The translations under genes and the position numbers were made by a program. Below the pieces are notes generated by a model, which was given only the letters and a program-made list of their open reading frames with translations, was not told the origin of the DNA and ran no database searches. Source: Chitinophagaceae bacterium (GTDB lineage: Bacteria; Bacteroidota; Bacteroidia; Chitinophagales; Chitinophagaceae). From it: a stretch of DNA of 64,000 nucleotides. Shown here one piece after another: positions 1-9,635 of the stretch. Positions within the stretch are counted from its first letter, which is position 1. Each line of letters begins with the position of its first letter. Where the stretch lies: NCBI GenBank assembly GCA_023251255.1, contig JAHEZD010000026.1, positions 1 through 64,000 of the forward strand, in the 5' to 3' direction.

Positions 1-1
1 G

Positions 2-307
2 GTACAGCCCATTGATACATGGTTTATGAATAGGAGGCTGGCTTTGATTTTTGAAGCAAAGGTTGGCAATGGCTCCATCATCGTTTCCAGTGCTGATTTG
101 AGTGATACAACCATTAATCGCCCTGCTGCCAAGCAATTGTTTTATAGCTTGACCAATTACATGAACAGCAAGGATTTTGCACCCAAACAAATTATCGACA
201 TTCAATTGATTAAAGACATTTTATCAAAGCCATCAAAGTTTACGTTTGATGCCTATACAAAAGATAGTCCTGATGAATTGAAACCAAAAGCAGCTATTAC
301 AAATTGA
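2..307 (+). CDS. C-terminal end of a GH2-like glycoside hydrolase (partial)
   Basis: Only the last 101 codons are in the window; the frame is open to the left edge and reads VQPIDTWFMNRRLALIFEAKVGNG before ending at 307. The phrase 'IDTWF-NRRLALIFEAKVG-G-IIVSSADL' resembles the extreme C-terminus of Bacteroidota GH2 beta-galactosidase/beta-glucuronidase-like proteins, where a closing beta-sandwich follows the sugar-binding domain. That is recall of family sequences, not an alignment. The catalytic domain lies outside the window, so substrate cannot be inferred beyond the context: it opens a pectin/arabinan/xylan side-chain locus. It is followed by a repeat-rich gap and converges on the PL1 gene. 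Confidence 0.55.
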   Translation, partial: VQPIDTWFMNRRLALIFEAKVGNGSIIVSSADLSDTTINRPAAKQLFYSLTNYMNSKDFAPKQIIDIQLIKDILSKPSKFTFDAYTKDSPDELKPKAAITN

Positions 308-380
308 TAAAGCTTGGAAATAGTAGGAGTTGCTTGGACCTTACAATTTTGACAATCAGCAGTGCTGAATAGAAAACGGT

Positions 381-520
381 TGTCAGGTTGAGCCTGCCCG
401 TTCCGTTCAGGCGGGCTTGCCTTTGCCGGCAGGCAGGCTTGTCGAAACCGGTTAGAATAGGAAATCCCTTAGCAATCGCCTTCGACATCCTTCGTCAAGT
501 TAAGGATGACAAGGCTGACA
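381..520. repeat. Dispersed palindromic repeat, copy A (nested hairpins)
   Basis: The element opens TGTCAGGTTGAGC and closes GACAAGGCTGACA, so its ends are inverted (TGTCAG / CTGACA). Inside are TTGTCGAAACC and AATCGCCTTCG, shared with the copy at 12343-12426. Copy A also carries a G+C-rich hairpin block (about 392-447) containing GCCTGCCCG / CAGGCGGGC, a block also present at 19026-19052. It lies between convergent genes. No transposase or terminal duplication was found here. Confidence 0.75.
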
Positions 521-577
521 GCGTTTATTAATTCATAACGCGTAAATTCAAAAGTTTAAACAACTATTGAATCAAAG

Positions 578-607
578 AAAGAGGGAAGCTAATTAGCTTC
601 CCTCTTT
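578..607. terminator. Bidirectional terminator between GH2-like and PL1 genes
   Basis: A perfect 30-base palindrome: AAAGAGGGAAGCTAA followed directly by its reverse complement, with T-rich ends on both strands. It sits between the stop codons of two convergent genes (307 and 634), so it can end both transcripts. Confidence 0.85.
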
Positions 608-633
608 TGTTATGAAAATGTAAGGCTTGGTTC

Positions 634-3600
634 TTATTGCTTCATAAATTTCAAGCTGTAACTTTTCTCGTTATCAAATACAAGGAAGTATTCACCTGCA
701 GCAAAATGCTGAACATTGATACTGGTTTGCATTGCGTCTTTTGGTACTGCTATTGATTGTATTTCTTTGCCAAGTGCATTGTAAATTTTAATGCTTGTAT
801 GGGTATTGGCCTTGGGATGCATGACTGTAATACTATTGTTTGCTGGGTTTGGATAAGCACCCAGGACATCCAATTGCTTGCTGTTGATGCTTGCAATGTT
901 GCTGTAACGGTAACTGCCATTCATGTCCATTATTTTCAAACGGTAGTAAGTTGTTTCAACAAACAAGTTGGCATCAACCAATTCGTAGTAGTTGCTGCTA
1001 TTGTTCCTTGCAGCTACTTTGCCTATCTGCATAAAGTTGCTGCCATCATTGCTTCTTTCCACTTCAAAACCTTGGGTGTTTATTTCATTGCTTGTTGTCC
1101 ATGAAATGCTAATGGCATTGTTCTTTTTAACAGCAGTGAATGACAGTAAGTTCAATGGTAATGCAGTCGCATTGCCCACTACAAATGGGTCGAAACTGGT
1201 ATAGCCAGAAGCCTTAGCGTAGTAAGGACTGGATACGGTACCTGCACCAGAAATGGTAGCAACTGCTTCAGCCCATCCTGGGCCAATATAACGTCCTACA
1301 ACTACCGAACCTGCTGGGTTGAAACTACTGCCTTGGTCTGCTATTGTCCATCCCAAACTAATGGCCAAATTGGTAACGCCTACAGTTGTTGGAACAACCC
1401 TGAACTGCTTTGTGACAATTTTGGAAGCAGCCCAAACAGGGTTATCCAAACTGCTTTTTACACCAACTCCAATGATGTCAGTAGTGCCAGTATTGTTCAA
1501 CTTAACCGGACTGTAAGTATTGTTTGAACCAATCGGGAAAAGTAAATCGGCATTGGTCACATTGTTCTTTAAAACACCATTGCCAGTGATGTTGAAGAAA
1601 ATGGTTTGACCAAGTGTGGAATTGGTTACTACTAAGTTGGTAGCTGTATTGCTGGAGCCGATTGTTCTTGCACCAGCATCAACAACACCATTAGGGCCTA
1701 TATTGAAGTTAACCGTACCTACTGGGGTTGATGTTGCAGTAGTTACCAAACGCATGGCATTACCCAATAACCAAGTTCCGTTGGTATTGATAGTAGTATT
1801 GCTTGCCAATGTTGAGTGTGCAACAATGCAAGAAGTACCCGTTGCTTTCATATCCAATATGCCATTGATATTGAAAGTGTAATTACCAAATTCACCAACT
1901 GTGTTGGTCGTGGGGGAGCTTGATGCTTGAAGATATCCTGAACTACCTATTGTTACTGTTTTGCCAGCATTGATGGTGATGGTAATGTTGTCATCATTCT
2001 GTCCTGTGCCTGTAGATGTAGTAGCATCAAAATTGGCCCTCATGTAACTTGCTAGGTTTAAGTTGGCATCTATTACTACCTCTGTATTTACTGCTATACT
2101 GTTTACGGTAAAAGTGTTTAAATAGTAAGTGCTTGTTCCCGTAATAAATATTTGCCCATTATCCTTATAACCTTGAAAATTGACTTTGTCATTTGTTACC
2201 GAACTGGAGCCAACTGTACCGAAATTATTGATACTGGTACCTATCCTGATATTTCTAATGGCTGCAGCACTTGCTGCATCAAGGCCGGATTTTAAAGTTG
2301 CACCACTTTCAATAACTAAATTGTTGGCAAAACTTGTTGCATTCAGTGTAACAGTATGTCCCGTTCTTATCGTGATGGTATTGGTGGTGCTTGGTGGTGG
2401 GGTAGCAATTGCATTCCAAGCTGTACCATCAAAACTTTCCCAAATAGTTGTAGCAACAGGGCTGGAACCCGTTGCTCCCCAGTTGCCACTTGCAGCAGTT
2501 CTGTAATCCCCAATAGCAGCAATTGGTACAAATGCTGTTTTGAAATTCCATACAGCGCCAGTTGTTGTACCATTGGTGTTTTTTGCATCAACCCTCCAAT
2601 AGTAGGTCGTGTTTGGATTCAAGCTTGGGGAGAGGTAACTGCTTGATGAAGCTGCAATGTCAGCCAGTTTTGTTAGGGCAGTACTCGTTGTTCCTAGATA
2701 GATGGCAAAACTATCTGCATAGTTGGCTGTCCATGTAAACGTAAGTTTATTGCCACTTAAAAATACATTGGTGGCATTGTTGGCAGGGAATGGAGAAGCA
2801 GGTGCAGTAGGCAGTGCAATTAAGGCAGGCGTTGTTACCCAAACGATTGCACTGTATGCTGATTGGGTTACTGGTCCCTGTGCTTTGATGCGGTAGAAAT
2901 ATTTTGTGCTGGGCAATAATCCATTGTCTTTATAAGTAGTTGAATCTGCAGCTGGGTGTGCCACATCCACAAAGTTCACGCTATCAGTGCAACGTTCTAA
3001 TATATAGTTCAGCTCATTGTTTGCATTGTCTATCCAACTGCAGTTTACTGTACTGGTTGAAGTAATGGAAGAGGTGGTTGCATTCAATGCCAAGTTGGTT
3101 GGAGCCTCTACAAAGTTTGGACTTTGAACAGCCAATTCACCAGTAGCTTCTTTGAACTTCCATAATAATCCGGGACCTGGTGTAGCTGGGTCAAACTGAG
3201 TAATGGTTCCAGTAATAGTAGCTGGGGTAGTGAATATTTTGAAAATATCCCCAGAAGCAGGCGTGCCTGTAAAATTGATTTTCAAAGTGCCACCATAAGC
3301 AATATTGCTGGTTACATTTATCTTGTCCCAACTGCTGGTAGTTTTGTTTACGTCAATAGATGTGATGGCTGTTGGCAATAAAGTCAACTTGCTTTTTAGT
3401 GTGAATGTGTTGATGGAACTATCGCCAGGTTCCAATGTCCCAGCCACTTCCACATCTGAATTGATGCTTCCTGTTCCAGCCAAAATAGTTCCCGTGTTCA
3501 CAGTTACTTTTCCTGTGCCCGTATTGCTACCATTCACAATTAATTTGCCACCAGTAATAGTGGTGGTGCCATTGTAGGGATTGGAACCCGTAAGTCTCCA

Positions 3601-6483
3601 AAGGCCATTGCCTTCTTTGATAATAGTGGTTTCACCATCGGTATTGTTGGAGCTGCCATACAGTTGATTGTTGATGGAGCCTGCAAATGTTTCATCCGTA
3701 CCGGCGGCACCCACAGAGTAGGTGGTGTAACCAAAACCAAAGGATATTGTTTTTTGGCCCCCACAGGAAAGCATGGTGCCAGATGGCCCAGCTAACCCTC
3801 CTAAATAAAGTGTACGGTTATTTGAATAACTGCATATTTTGGTAACACCTGCAGTCACCACCCTATTACTTGGAAAGCCAACGCCATTATCTATCATTAA
3901 AATACTTCCATCGGTAGAGTTGACACCATTGGCCACCAATGTTCCAGTGAAGTCACTCCAATCTCCTTGTACCAATTCCCTTAAATAAGGGATGGCATAA
4001 TTCAATGTTCCATTGCCATGAACATTGCAGTTTAAGTTGGCATTTCGAAAAGGTTCAAAACCATTTACCGTGCTATCATCTACATACATTTCCAAAGGAT
4101 AGTTTTCATAAATGGTGGTGCTTCCATTGGAAGTTTTGTAAGTACCATTGTGCAACCTCAAAACATTTGATGTGCCGATGGCCACATTGTTATCAATAAT
4201 ATCATCAGCTAAAGTGGCACTGCTTACAGGTATCACTTCAATCGTTCCTCCTTTGATAACCGTTTCCCCTGCATAAGGATTGATGCTTTTTAGCACCAGT
4301 TTACCAGGGCCGGATTTGGTTAATCCTCCATCGCCACTGATTACGCCTGTAAAGGTTACTGTGCTTGCACTATTGCTTACATTAAACTCTGTGGTAGCAT
4401 CAATTACAGCATTCCTGTCAGTGCTTACACTTGCACCAGTGTAAGACCATTTGCCACCTTTCCAGACCCAGTTGAAACCATAATTGGGAGAAGCACCAAT
4501 TGAGCTTGCACCACCACCATTGGCCAATTTGTTCAACTCGATTGTTCCCCCTCTTAAAACGGTGGCACCTGTGTAAGTGTTATTTGTTTGCAAGGACAGG
4601 ACACCTGCACCCATTTTATTCAACGATTTAGACCCAGCTATAAAACCGGTACCGGAGAAAGTATAGTTGCCATCACTACTGACCAGTATGTCTTTAGCTC
4701 CCATTTGTGCAGTAATGTTCACGGTCTTAGGCGTTGTACCGGCTTCTGGAAAAATCAATTTGCTGCTATCTGTAAATGCAGCAGCCGTGTTTGCTGAAGT
4801 TTTCCAGTTATTGGTTGTTTTATCCCAATCTTGGCTAACAAGACCAGTCCAAGTTAAATCAGGAGCAAATGTTGATGGGTCCAATACAGGTACTTGAACA
4901 GGTTTTGTTTTACCAACCAGCACATTTGAATAATCAGATTGCATGGTAGCATTAAAAGCCTTCACCCGAAAGGTGTCTGACTGTTCAGGCAACATGCCAG
5001 TCACCGTAAAGTAATTGATGTTAATGCCAGTAGTGCCTATTTGAACAAAACTTCCGTTTACTTTTTTCTCCACGATATAGCCCAATTCTTTTTCAGTATA
5101 GTCAAGCCATGATAAGTACAAACTGTTCTGTGTAGCTGAATCTACTTTCAACTTCATGGGAGCCCTCAAGTAATCTTGGGAATAACTTGCATTGATGCCA
5201 TTGATATAGTTTTCAATATTGGTATAGCCAGATGCTGTAATCACCATTGCATCATTCACATTGGGATTGGTGCCATTGGCTGTTTCCCAAGCATTGGGCA
5301 TACCGTCATTGTCTGTATCCAATCTTGCAGTGCCTGCCCATAAAGGCCAACTTGTAGGCACGCCAAAAGGCAGCACACTTTCATTGGCAATCAGTTCACC
5401 TTTTGTTCCAAATGTTTTTACTTCATTGGTTACATAGTAATCTACATAATCCCTGTAAGGCAAACTTGCGCCAACAGCAGGTAAAGAAGTACTGATTAAA
5501 GTGTTGGCAGCAACGGTGGGCAATATTGGATAAGCATAAGGTACAGCCTGAAAATCCGGTGGGCCTTCATATTCACTTTGTGGAATGGCATAAGGGTCGA
5601 AACTGCCATTTCTATTGGTGTCGCTAATATTGTCATTGGCATAAATATGGAACTGGTTATTGCCCAAACTAAAAGGTACTACACCATCTACTGGTCCTTG
5701 TATGAAACAGTTGCCCACTGCATTTACATAGGAACTTCCACTGGATTCCCCGCCCATAATATATGCACCAGCTTTCCAGTTGTAAACGATGTTGTTTACA
5801 TATTGGCTAACACCTTTTACTTTATTGTTCCTTGTGCCGTTGTCTGCATAGAGGTTCCTGTATAAAGTAATACCGCCATCACATTGTATCAAGCCTCCTG
5901 CAGAGTGCGTAAGCAAGCCTTGGGAAATGATACAGTTTTGAATAGTGATATTTGTAGCAGTGGTAGAGTTGATGGAAAAATTTTCATCCCTTCCCCATGA
6001 AATGGAGCAATGGTCAAAAATCACATCATGCCCATTCTCCAGGCCATTGGCATCTTTACCGCTTGTGCCCACAATGCCCATTCTTATTTTCATGTAACGG
6101 CAAATGGTATTGCTGGCACCAGAAAAAGTCCAGCCATTTCCATAAACAGTAATGCCTTCGCCAGGAGCAGTTTGACCAGCTAAATAGATATTGGCTGATA
6201 CAATTAAACGCTCCGTAATTTTTATAACACCGGCCACATCAAATACCACAATCCTATTGGATGCACTCACTGCATCCCTTAAGGAGCCTGTACCTGAATT
6301 GTTGAGGTTGGTTACATGGTACACGGTTCCTGTTCTGCCACCAGTAGCATATTTCCCATAGCCCTCGGCACCTGGGAAAGCCAATAATTGAGCAGACAAA
6401 TGATTTTGAAAAGAGAAGATAATTGGAAATAGGGCTACGCAAAATAATTTGCTTGTAGCAACTAGCGAGCGTTGTTTTTTCAT
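634..6483 (-). CDS. Giant secreted pectate lyase (PL1) with beta-strand repeats, FN3 domains and T9SS type A sorting domain
   Basis: A 1949-residue protein if started at the ATG at 6483; an upstream TTG at 6519 is less likely because MKKQRSLVATSKLFC...HLSAQ from 6483 is a good signal peptide. Residues about 35-400 are a pectate lyase-like parallel beta-helix, starting FPGAEGYGKYATGGRTG and with GSLRDAVS, as in PL1. A Ca-binding-type stretch DTDNDGMPNAWE follows near 390. Then come an FN3 domain (about 440-530), autotransporter-associated beta-strand repeats of the type GLWRLTGSNPYNGTTTITGGKLIV (about 600-1090), two more FN3-like domains (about 1150-1380), further beta-rich sequence with a G8-like GHTVTLNA stretch, and a C-terminal T9SS type A domain (YPNPANNSITV ... 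FMKQ). Expected at the cell surface or released, cutting polygalacturonate by beta-elimination. It is transcribed away from the other lyase and hydrolase genes. Catalytic residues were not assigned individually. Confidence 0.85.
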   Translation of the reverse strand: MKKQRSLVATSKLFCVALFPIIFSFQNHLSAQLLAFPGAEGYGKYATGGRTGTVYHVTNLNNSGTGSLRDAVSASNRIVVFDVAGVIKITERLIVSANIYLAGQTAPGEGITVYGNGWTFSGASNTICRYMKIRMGIVGTSGKDANGLENGHDVIFDHCSISWGRDENFSINSTTATNITIQNCIISQGLLTHSAGGLIQCDGGITLYRNLYADNGTRNNKVKGVSQYVNNIVYNWKAGAYIMGGESSGSSYVNAVGNCFIQGPVDGVVPFSLGNNQFHIYANDNISDTNRNGSFDPYAIPQSEYEGPPDFQAVPYAYPILPTVAANTLISTSLPAVGASLPYRDYVDYYVTNEVKTFGTKGELIANESVLPFGVPTSWPLWAGTARLDTDNDGMPNAWETANGTNPNVNDAMVITASGYTNIENYINGINASYSQDYLRAPMKLKVDSATQNSLYLSWLDYTEKELGYIVEKKVNGSFVQIGTTGININYFTVTGMLPEQSDTFRVKAFNATMQSDYSNVLVGKTKPVQVPVLDPSTFAPDLTWTGLVSQDWDKTTNNWKTSANTAAAFTDSSKLIFPEAGTTPKTVNITAQMGAKDILVSSDGNYTFSGTGFIAGSKSLNKMGAGVLSLQTNNTYTGATVLRGGTIELNKLANGGGASSIGASPNYGFNWVWKGGKWSYTGASVSTDRNAVIDATTEFNVSNSASTVTFTGVISGDGGLTKSGPGKLVLKSINPYAGETVIKGGTIEVIPVSSATLADDIIDNNVAIGTSNVLRLHNGTYKTSNGSTTIYENYPLEMYVDDSTVNGFEPFRNANLNCNVHGNGTLNYAIPYLRELVQGDWSDFTGTLVANGVNSTDGSILMIDNGVGFPSNRVVTAGVTKICSYSNNRTLYLGGLAGPSGTMLSCGGQKTISFGFGYTTYSVGAAGTDETFAGSINNQLYGSSNNTDGETTIIKEGNGLWRLTGSNPYNGTTTITGGKLIVNGSNTGTGKVTVNTGTILAGTGSINSDVEVAGTLEPGDSSINTFTLKSKLTLLPTAITSIDVNKTTSSWDKINVTSNIAYGGTLKINFTGTPASGDIFKIFTTPATITGTITQFDPATPGPGLLWKFKEATGELAVQSPNFVEAPTNLALNATTSSITSTSTVNCSWIDNANNELNYILERCTDSVNFVDVAHPAADSTTYKDNGLLPSTKYFYRIKAQGPVTQSAYSAIVWVTTPALIALPTAPASPFPANNATNVFLSGNKLTFTWTANYADSFAIYLGTTSTALTKLADIAASSSSYLSPSLNPNTTYYWRVDAKNTNGTTTGAVWNFKTAFVPIAAIGDYRTAASGNWGATGSSPVATTIWESFDGTAWNAIATPPPSTTNTITIRTGHTVTLNATSFANNLVIESGATLKSGLDAASAAAIRNIRIGTSINNFGTVGSSSVTNDKVNFQGYKDNGQIFITGTSTYYLNTFTVNSIAVNTEVVIDANLNLASYMRANFDATTSTGTGQNDDNITITINAGKTVTIGSSGYLQASSSPTTNTVGEFGNYTFNINGILDMKATGTSCIVAHSTLASNTTINTNGTWLLGNAMRLVTTATSTPVGTVNFNIGPNGVVDAGARTIGSSNTATNLVVTNSTLGQTIFFNITGNGVLKNNVTNADLLFPIGSNNTYSPVKLNNTGTTDIIGVGVKSSLDNPVWAASKIVTKQFRVVPTTVGVTNLAISLGWTIADQGSSFNPAGSVVVGRYIGPGWAEAVATISGAGTVSSPYYAKASGYTSFDPFVVGNATALPLNLLSFTAVKKNNAISISWTTSNEINTQGFEVERSNDGSNFMQIGKVAARNNSSNYYELVDANLFVETTYYRLKIMDMNGSYRYSNIASINSKQLDVLGAYPNPANNSITVMHPKANTHTSIKIYNALGKEIQSIAVPKDAMQTSINVQHFAAGEYFLVFDNEKSYSLKFMKQ

Positions 6484-6523
6484 GGCAGTTTGCAAATAGT
6501 TATAAATCGTATAAGGCAATCGT

Positions 6524-6557
6524 TATTGTTGTTTACAGCATGGAATTGACAACAATA
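6524..6557. promoter_or_regulatory. Inverted repeat upstream of PL1, candidate operator
   Basis: TATTGTTGT (6524-6532) and ACAACAATA (6549-6557) are perfect 9-bp inverted repeats with 16 bases between them, 41 bases upstream of the preferred PL1 start. Half-sites about 25 bp centre to centre could bind a dimeric regulator. Function is inferred only from symmetry and place. Confidence 0.35.
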
Positions 6558-6715
6558 GCTGGCTCAAAGTATTGACAATGAGCTTACTCCCTGTCCTGCT
6601 CCATGCTGCTGTTAATGAGAAATTGTTTGTGGAACAACTGTACGTCTATATTGGGGCACTTAGCAATTGATGCACCGAAGCGTTCAATATTGGCAGGCCA
6701 CGTTTCCCGTCGCTA

Positions 6716-6780
6716 AAAAAATGAGACAATTTTTTTGTGACATTTTAAATTGTCTCATTTTTTTTGTCTCATTTTTTTTT
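6716..6780. repeat. REPIN-like four-box palindromic element, copy 1
   Basis: Boxes in order: TGAGACA (6722-6728), TGTGACA (6736-6742), TGTCTCA (6751-6757), TGTCTCA (6765-6771), separated by A/T runs; the pairs on each side are 14 bases apart and the centre reads GACATTTTAAATTGTC. The reverse complement of the element at 37076-37135 aligns with this one almost base for base, with CGA/TCG replaced by AGA/TCT in the matching arms. See findings. Confidence 0.8.
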
Positions 6781-6975
6781 CACTTTCAGCAGCCTTATTT
6801 GTCCAATCACATTGCCAGGCATTTGATGGGCAAAAGGAAAGATGGCAATGACTGCTTACTAACTTATTTTTCTTGGGGCAAGGAAAGGCAGGTTTACCTT
6901 GCAGGATACATCAGGATACAGTTTATTTCATTGTTAACTAACATGCACTCCTAATCTTCACATTAACGATTGCTT

Positions 6976-8106
6976 ATGCGCCTATTATGCTCCATTCTAC
7001 TGTCTGCCTCCCTCGTTACTAGTTGCATGGCCCAGAAAGTTCCTGCTAAAGCAGAAGTCCTCAAGACCATGGAATTGGCCAATAGCTATTTCATGCAGAA
7101 ATGGCCCGATACCAAGAAGGAGATTTTTGTGCCATCCAAAAACAGGAGCTGGCCAAGTCATATCTGGACAAGGGGCGTTTACTACGAAGGTTTAATGGCC
7201 CTGTACAGCGTGGACAGGAAAAAGGAATTTTACGATTATGCGGTCGATTGGGGTACCCAGCATAACTGGGGCCTAAGGGATGGCACCAAAACACGCAATG
7301 GTGATAACCAGGTTTGCGGGCAGACCTATATTGACCTTTACTTGATTGACAAGAAAGCGGAACGCATCAAGGATATCAAAACATCAATGGACTCCATGGT
7401 GGCAAGTGCCAAGAAGGATGATTGGTCATGGATTGATGCCCTGCAAATGGCCATGCCTGTGTTTGCAAGGTTGGGCGTGGTTTACAAAGACACCAACTAC
7501 TTCCATAAAATGTATGATATGTATGCCTTCACCAAGTACAACCATGGAGGTAAGGGCCTGTACAATGTGGAAGACCATTTATGGTGGAGGGACAAGGATT
7601 TTGTTGCCCCTTATAAGGAACCCAATGGGCAGGATTGTTACTGGAGCAGGGGCAATGGTTGGGTAGTAGCTGCCTTGGTAAGGACCTTGCAACTGCTGCC
7701 AAAAACAGACCCGCATTACAAAGAATATATGCAGGATTACAAGGACATGTGCAAGGCCCTGCTGCCATTGCAACGCAAAGATGGGACTTGGAATGTAAGC
7801 CTCCACGACAGCACCCACTTCGGCGGCAAGGAAATTACTGGCACATCCCTATTTGTCTATGGCTTTGCTTGGGGCATAAACAATGGACACTTGGACAAGA
7901 AGACCTATTTGCCAGCCATTGTGAAAGCATGGAATGAAATGAGCAGGACAGCAGTTCATGCAAACGGTTTTCTGGGCTTTGTGCAGGGCACAGGCAAGGA
8001 GCCGAAGGATAGTCAGCCTGTTGGTTATGACCATGAACCGGATTTTGAGGATTTTGGTCTGGGCTGTTTCCTATTGGCTGGCAGTGAAGTATATAAACTC
8101 AAATAA
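6976..8106 (+). CDS. GH105/GH88 unsaturated rhamnogalacturonyl (uronyl) hydrolase
   Basis: A 376-residue protein from the ATG at 6976 (a TTG two codons upstream is less likely). It is an (alpha/alpha)6-barrel protein of the GH88/GH105 type, which removes the 4,5-unsaturated uronic acid left at the end of oligosaccharides by polysaccharide lyases. Visible landmarks are WTRGVYYEGLMALY, NGDNQVCGQTY with an Asp near 110, WSWIDALQMAMP with the expected catalytic Asp near 154, and WSRGNGWVVAAL, all matching the YteR/GH105 pattern. The N-terminus MRLLCSILLSASLVTSC fits a lipoprotein signal with Cys17, though AQ just after could also be a signal peptidase I site. Length is normal. It starts a tight pair with the sulfatase (11 bases apart) and suits the PL1 and PL9 lyases of the locus. 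Confidence 0.9.
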   Translation: MRLLCSILLSASLVTSCMAQKVPAKAEVLKTMELANSYFMQKWPDTKKEIFVPSKNRSWPSHIWTRGVYYEGLMALYSVDRKKEFYDYAVDWGTQHNWGLRDGTKTRNGDNQVCGQTYIDLYLIDKKAERIKDIKTSMDSMVASAKKDDWSWIDALQMAMPVFARLGVVYKDTNYFHKMYDMYAFTKYNHGGKGLYNVEDHLWWRDKDFVAPYKEPNGQDCYWSRGNGWVVAALVRTLQLLPKTDPHYKEYMQDYKDMCKALLPLQRKDGTWNVSLHDSTHFGGKEITGTSLFVYGFAWGINNGHLDKKTYLPAIVKAWNEMSRTAVHANGFLGFVQGTGKEPKDSQPVGYDHEPDFEDFGLGCFLLAGSEVYKLK

Positions 8107-8117
8107 AGCGTACTATA

Positions 8118-9536
8118 ATGTTGCGGTTCAAGATTACTATAATTGCTGTTTGCTTAGTGTCAATGTCCATCCCATCATTGGCACAGCAACAAAGGCCCAA
8201 TATCATTTTCCTGTTGGCAGATGATTTGGGTATTGGTGATGTTGGCTGTTATGGTCAGCAGAAGATAAGGACACCCAATATTGATGCACTCGCCCTATCG
8301 GGTATGAAGTTTACGCAGTTCTATTCCGGATCCACTGTTTGTGGGCCTTGCAGGAGCAGCTTCATGACAGGCCTGCATACAGGCCATACACCAGTTCGTG
8401 GCAATAGGGGGGTGCAACCTGAAGGCCAGTATCCCTTGCCTGCCAATACCAATACCATCGCAAGGATGCTGCAGGCAAATGGGTATATAACAGCCGACTT
8501 TGGTAAGTGGGGATTGGGCGGTATTGGCACGGATGGCATTCCTTTAAAGCAGGGTTTCGATATTTTTTATGGGTACAATTGCCAGACCCTTGCACACAAT
8601 TATTATCCTGACCATTTATGGAGCAACAATGACCGCATTGAGCTTCCCAACAAGACAAAGGACTCCGTTTATTCTGCTGACCTGATCCAGCAAAATGCCA
8701 TGAAGTTCATCCATCAGGAACATCGGCAGCCTTTCTTTTTGTATCTCTCCTATACCTTGCCCCATGCAGGATTGAACCTGCCAAGGGACAGCGTCTATTG
8801 GAACTATGTAAAGCAGTTCAATGATGCCCCATTGAAGGAAACAGCAGGCGTAAAACAATATGAAAGCGGGCCATTTGAGCCATATCCACATGCAGCTTAT
8901 GCAGCCATGGTGGCAAGGTTGGACAAGTACGTGGGCGAAATAAAGGCCTCCCTGAAAAAGCAGGGCCTGGAAGAAAATACCCTGTTCATTTTTACCAGCG
9001 ACAATGGGCCACACAAAGAAGGTGGTAATGACCCTGAGTTCTTCAATAGCAACGGTATTTACAGGGGCAGGAAAAGGGACCTGTATGATGGCGGCATACA
9101 CATGCCCTTCATAGCAAGTTGGAAAGGAAGGATACCATCAAATTCAACCAGCAACCAACTTGCAGCAATATGGGACATGTTCCCCACATTCTTGAGTGCC
9201 GCTGGAGTAAGGAGCAGTGCTACGATTGATGGCATCTCTCTATTGCCCACATTACTCAATAAAAATGGTCAACAGGTACAGCACGAATATCTGTATTGGG
9301 AATTCCATGAAGAAGGGGGCAAGCAAGCTGTTCGTTGGGGCAAATGGAAGGCCATCCAATTGAAAGTTTCGGAGAAAACGGACGGGCCTATCGAACTCTA
9401 TGATCTGGAGGCCGACCCTTCTGAAAAAAACAATATTGCTGCACAGCAGCCTGCTATTGTAAAACAGATGGTGGCCTATATATTGGCTGCACACGTTTCC
9501 AACAAAGACTGGCCCTTGTTGAAGAGTGAGAAATGA
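8118..9536 (+). CDS. Family S1 sulfatase (arylsulfatase-like), secreted
   Basis: A 472-residue protein with signal peptide (cut after SLAQ, residue 23). The S1 sulfatase/alkaline phosphatase fold is shown by RPNIIFLLADDLG with metal ligands D35 and D36, the sulfatase signature CGPCRSSFMTG with C75-x-P77-x-R79, GKWGLGG, and FTSDNGPH for the second metal site. C75 should be oxidised to formylglycine by FGE or anSME, neither of which is in the window. It would remove sulfate esters from a carbohydrate in the periplasm or at the surface. It lies 11 bases after GH105, so the two are probably co-transcribed. Land-plant pectin is not sulfated, so the substrate may be algal, seagrass or another sulfated glycan. 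The substrate subfamily cannot be read by eye. Confidence 0.92.
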   Translation: MLRFKITIIAVCLVSMSIPSLAQQQRPNIIFLLADDLGIGDVGCYGQQKIRTPNIDALALSGMKFTQFYSGSTVCGPCRSSFMTGLHTGHTPVRGNRGVQPEGQYPLPANTNTIARMLQANGYITADFGKWGLGGIGTDGIPLKQGFDIFYGYNCQTLAHNYYPDHLWSNNDRIELPNKTKDSVYSADLIQQNAMKFIHQEHRQPFFLYLSYTLPHAGLNLPRDSVYWNYVKQFNDAPLKETAGVKQYESGPFEPYPHAAYAAMVARLDKYVGEIKASLKKQGLEENTLFIFTSDNGPHKEGGNDPEFFNSNGIYRGRKRDLYDGGIHMPFIASWKGRIPSNSTSNQLAAIWDMFPTFLSAAGVRSSATIDGISLLPTLLNKNGQQVQHEYLYWEFHEEGGKQAVRWGKWKAIQLKVSEKTDGPIELYDLEADPSEKNNIAAQQPAIVKQMVAYILAAHVSNKDWPLLKSEK

Positions 9537-9635
9537 TAATTGGAAATGGCAGCAATGGAACGGCCGTGCTTCTTTTCGACTACCGTTGTGTACTTTGTGC
9601 CCTTCGATCCCCCAAATTTCTACGAAGCGGAAATC

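Larger units (their letters stand above)
308..633. other. Intergenic region with palindromic repeat and shared terminator
   Basis: This gap of about 325 bases between two convergent genes holds no credible gene. It contains a dispersed repeat at 381-520 and a strong palindromic terminator at 578-607, listed separately. A short minus-strand open frame across 297-488 is translated repeat DNA. Confidence 0.8.
6484..6975. other. Divergent promoter region between PL1 and GH105 genes, with REPIN-like element
   Basis: This gap of about 490 bases must hold the promoters of both divergent genes. It contains a 9-bp inverted repeat (6524-6557) near the PL1 start and the four-box AT-rich palindrome at 6716-6780. 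An open frame over 6667-6954 is mostly translated repeat (runs of F and I/V) and is not a credible gene. No clear TAnnTTTG element was located for either gene. Confidence 0.6.

Noticed and set aside
6667-6954. 95-codon open frame in the gap upstream of GH105
   Set aside because: About a third is translated palindromic repeat (Phe/Ile-rich runs); no ribosome site or family match.
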